DNA of 7,776 nucleotides from an uncultured Flavobacteriales bacterium (lineage in GTDB: Bacteria > Bacteroidota > Bacteroidia > Flavobacteriales_D > Parvicellaceae). The stretch is from positions 1 to 7,776 of the forward strand of contig CALDTD010000111.1 in NCBI GenBank assembly GCA_937924345.1, written 5' to 3'. The notes below the pieces were generated by a model. The model worked only from the letters and a program-made list of their open reading frames with translations. It was not told the DNA's origin and did no database searches. Shown piece after piece: positions 6,763-7,776 of the stretch. Every line of letters begins with the position of its first letter. Position 1 is the stretch's first letter. The position numbers were made by a program, and so were the translations under genes.

Positions 6763-7776
6763 TTATATTAATTTTCCGCTAAAGATATAAATTGCAAAAG
6801 CAACAGAATTAATCATTAAAAATATAGAAATAAAACGAACATATTTTGGTGCTAACTTCCCAAAGAAAACATCTTTTTTTGTTTTCTTACATTTATAAAC
6901 ATAGTAATTATGTAATACAGAATAAATACCGAATAACATACCACTAACTATGTAGTGTAATTGAAAACCATTCCAAAACCCCATCAACGTAAACGTGCTC
7001 ATTAAAGCAATATTTTGTCGTGTTATAGATTGGTATATTTTCTTTTTTGTAAAGTATTTAAAAATAGGCTTAAAAAAATAATTATTTAACCAATCTCCCA
7101 AACTCTTGTGCCATCTTTTCCAAAACTCTTTAGGGTTTACGGCTAAAAATGGTTTGTCAAAATTTATAGGAACATTTACGCCTAAAAAACTTCCAAAACT
7201 TATTGCCAATAAAGAGTATCCCGCAAAATCGAAAAACAGATAAAAGAGGTAAACATACATGTATTCTAAATGATAAATAAAAGATCCATCATTAATTAAA
7301 TAGACTAATATTAGTCTTCTTATAGCTTCTGCAATTATAAATTTAAACAATAACCCTAAGATTAAATTATTCCAGCCTTTTATAAAACTCTTTGTATTCA
7401 ACTGACTGTATCCAGCATCAACATCACGTTGAAACCTTCTAAATTCATCAATAGGTCCAATTAATAATGTAGGCGCAAATGCAGAGAAATTAAAAAAATC
7501 TACAATACTTATTTTTACATTGGTTACTTTTTCATCGATATAAAGCCCTATAACTTTAAAAACTACATAAGACAACCCTGCTATCTGAAAAATTTCTTTT
7601 ATACCTAAAATAGTTTCTGAAATTCCTTCCAATACACTTACCGACTTCATAAAGAAAATAGGAACAGCTAACACCAACATTGGTAGCAGAACATTAGACC
7701 TTTGATAATACTTTCGTAGTAAAAACACACCTAAATACAAATAGGTTATCAACCCTATAAAATGAATTGGTTTGGG
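6763..7776 (-). CDS. dltB: DltB-like MBOAT membrane acyltransferase, 5' end outside window
   Basis: The visible 337 residues form a polytopic MBOAT-family protein most like DltB, which moves D-alanine from carrier DltC across the membrane toward an extracellular acceptor. Counting from the codon at 7776, DltB hallmarks are GLSYVVFK (67-74), GPIDEFRRF (107-115), YLFFDFAGYS (179-188), NFDKPF (205-210), FWKRWHKSLGDW (218-229) with His223, and the C-terminal FSGK. The frame is open to the right edge, so the TTG at 7752 is probably not the start. By comparison with Firmicute DltB, roughly 50-60 residues are missing. The segment that normally reads GxWHG reads GFWNG, with Asn269 (codon 6972-6970) in place of the catalytic His; a His is present five residues later (His274). 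The gene is followed after three bases by the dltA-like gene. It is either a variant enzyme or an inactive relative. Confidence 0.88.
   Translation of the reverse strand, partial: PKPIHFIGLITYLYLGVFLLRKYYQRSNVLLPMLVLAVPIFFMKSVSVLEGISETILGIKEIFQIAGLSYVVFKVIGLYIDEKVTNVKISIVDFFNFSAFAPTLLIGPIDEFRRFQRDVDAGYSQLNTKSFIKGWNNLILGLLFKFIIAEAIRRLILVYLINDGSFIYHLEYMYVYLFYLFFDFAGYSLLAISFGSFLGVNVPINFDKPFLAVNPKEFWKRWHKSLGDWLNNYFFKPIFKYFTKKKIYQSITRQNIALMSTFTLMGFWNGFQLHYIVSGMLFGIYSVLHNYYVYKCKKTKKDVFFGKLAPKYVRFISIFLMINSVAFAIYIFSGKLI

Overview
The window is strongly AT-rich and most likely comes from a member of the Bacteroidota, probably a flavobacterium-like marine or freshwater lineage. The best evidence is a large secreted protein ending in a type B (gliding-motility-associated) sorting domain of the type IX secretion system (T9SS), which is found only in that phylum. 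Supporting signs are the absence of Shine-Dalgarno sequences before the starts, a cytidine deaminase of the Bacteroidota size class, and signal peptides typical of the group. No rRNA, tRNA, CRISPR array or mobile element was seen.

Left part (1-3963). A minus-strand pair opens the window: a small exported protein of unknown function (52-537) and, overlapping its stop codon by one base, the first 17 codons of another exported protein or lipoprotein that runs off the left edge. A divergent AT-rich gap of 104 bases separates these from a plus-strand pair: a predicted lipoprotein (642-1214) and a 899-residue, cysteine-rich, multidomain T9SS substrate (1264-3963) that apparently starts with TTG. 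The secreted protein combines a recurring Bacteroidota N-terminal domain, two cadherin/Ig-like modules, four fibronectin-III-like modules and the sorting domain, as in a surface adhesin.

Middle (4034-5280). A tetramer-type cytidine deaminase (cdd) for pyrimidine salvage lies on the minus strand. It is divergent from a DUF4956 membrane protein on the plus strand.

Right part (5284-7776). A minus-strand operon encodes a DltB-like MBOAT membrane acyltransferase, cut by the right edge, followed three bases later by a DltA-like D-alanine-activating enzyme. In Firmicutes these proteins, with DltC and DltD, esterify teichoic acids with D-alanine. Bacteroidota have no teichoic acids, so the acceptor here would be a different envelope polymer. 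The carrier protein and a DltD-like protein would be expected upstream, beyond the right edge. The MBOAT protein has Asn where the family normally has its invariant catalytic His, which is the most unusual point in the window. The dltA-like and DUF4956 genes converge with a 3-base gap, and a hairpin overlapping both stop codons could terminate transcription in both directions.
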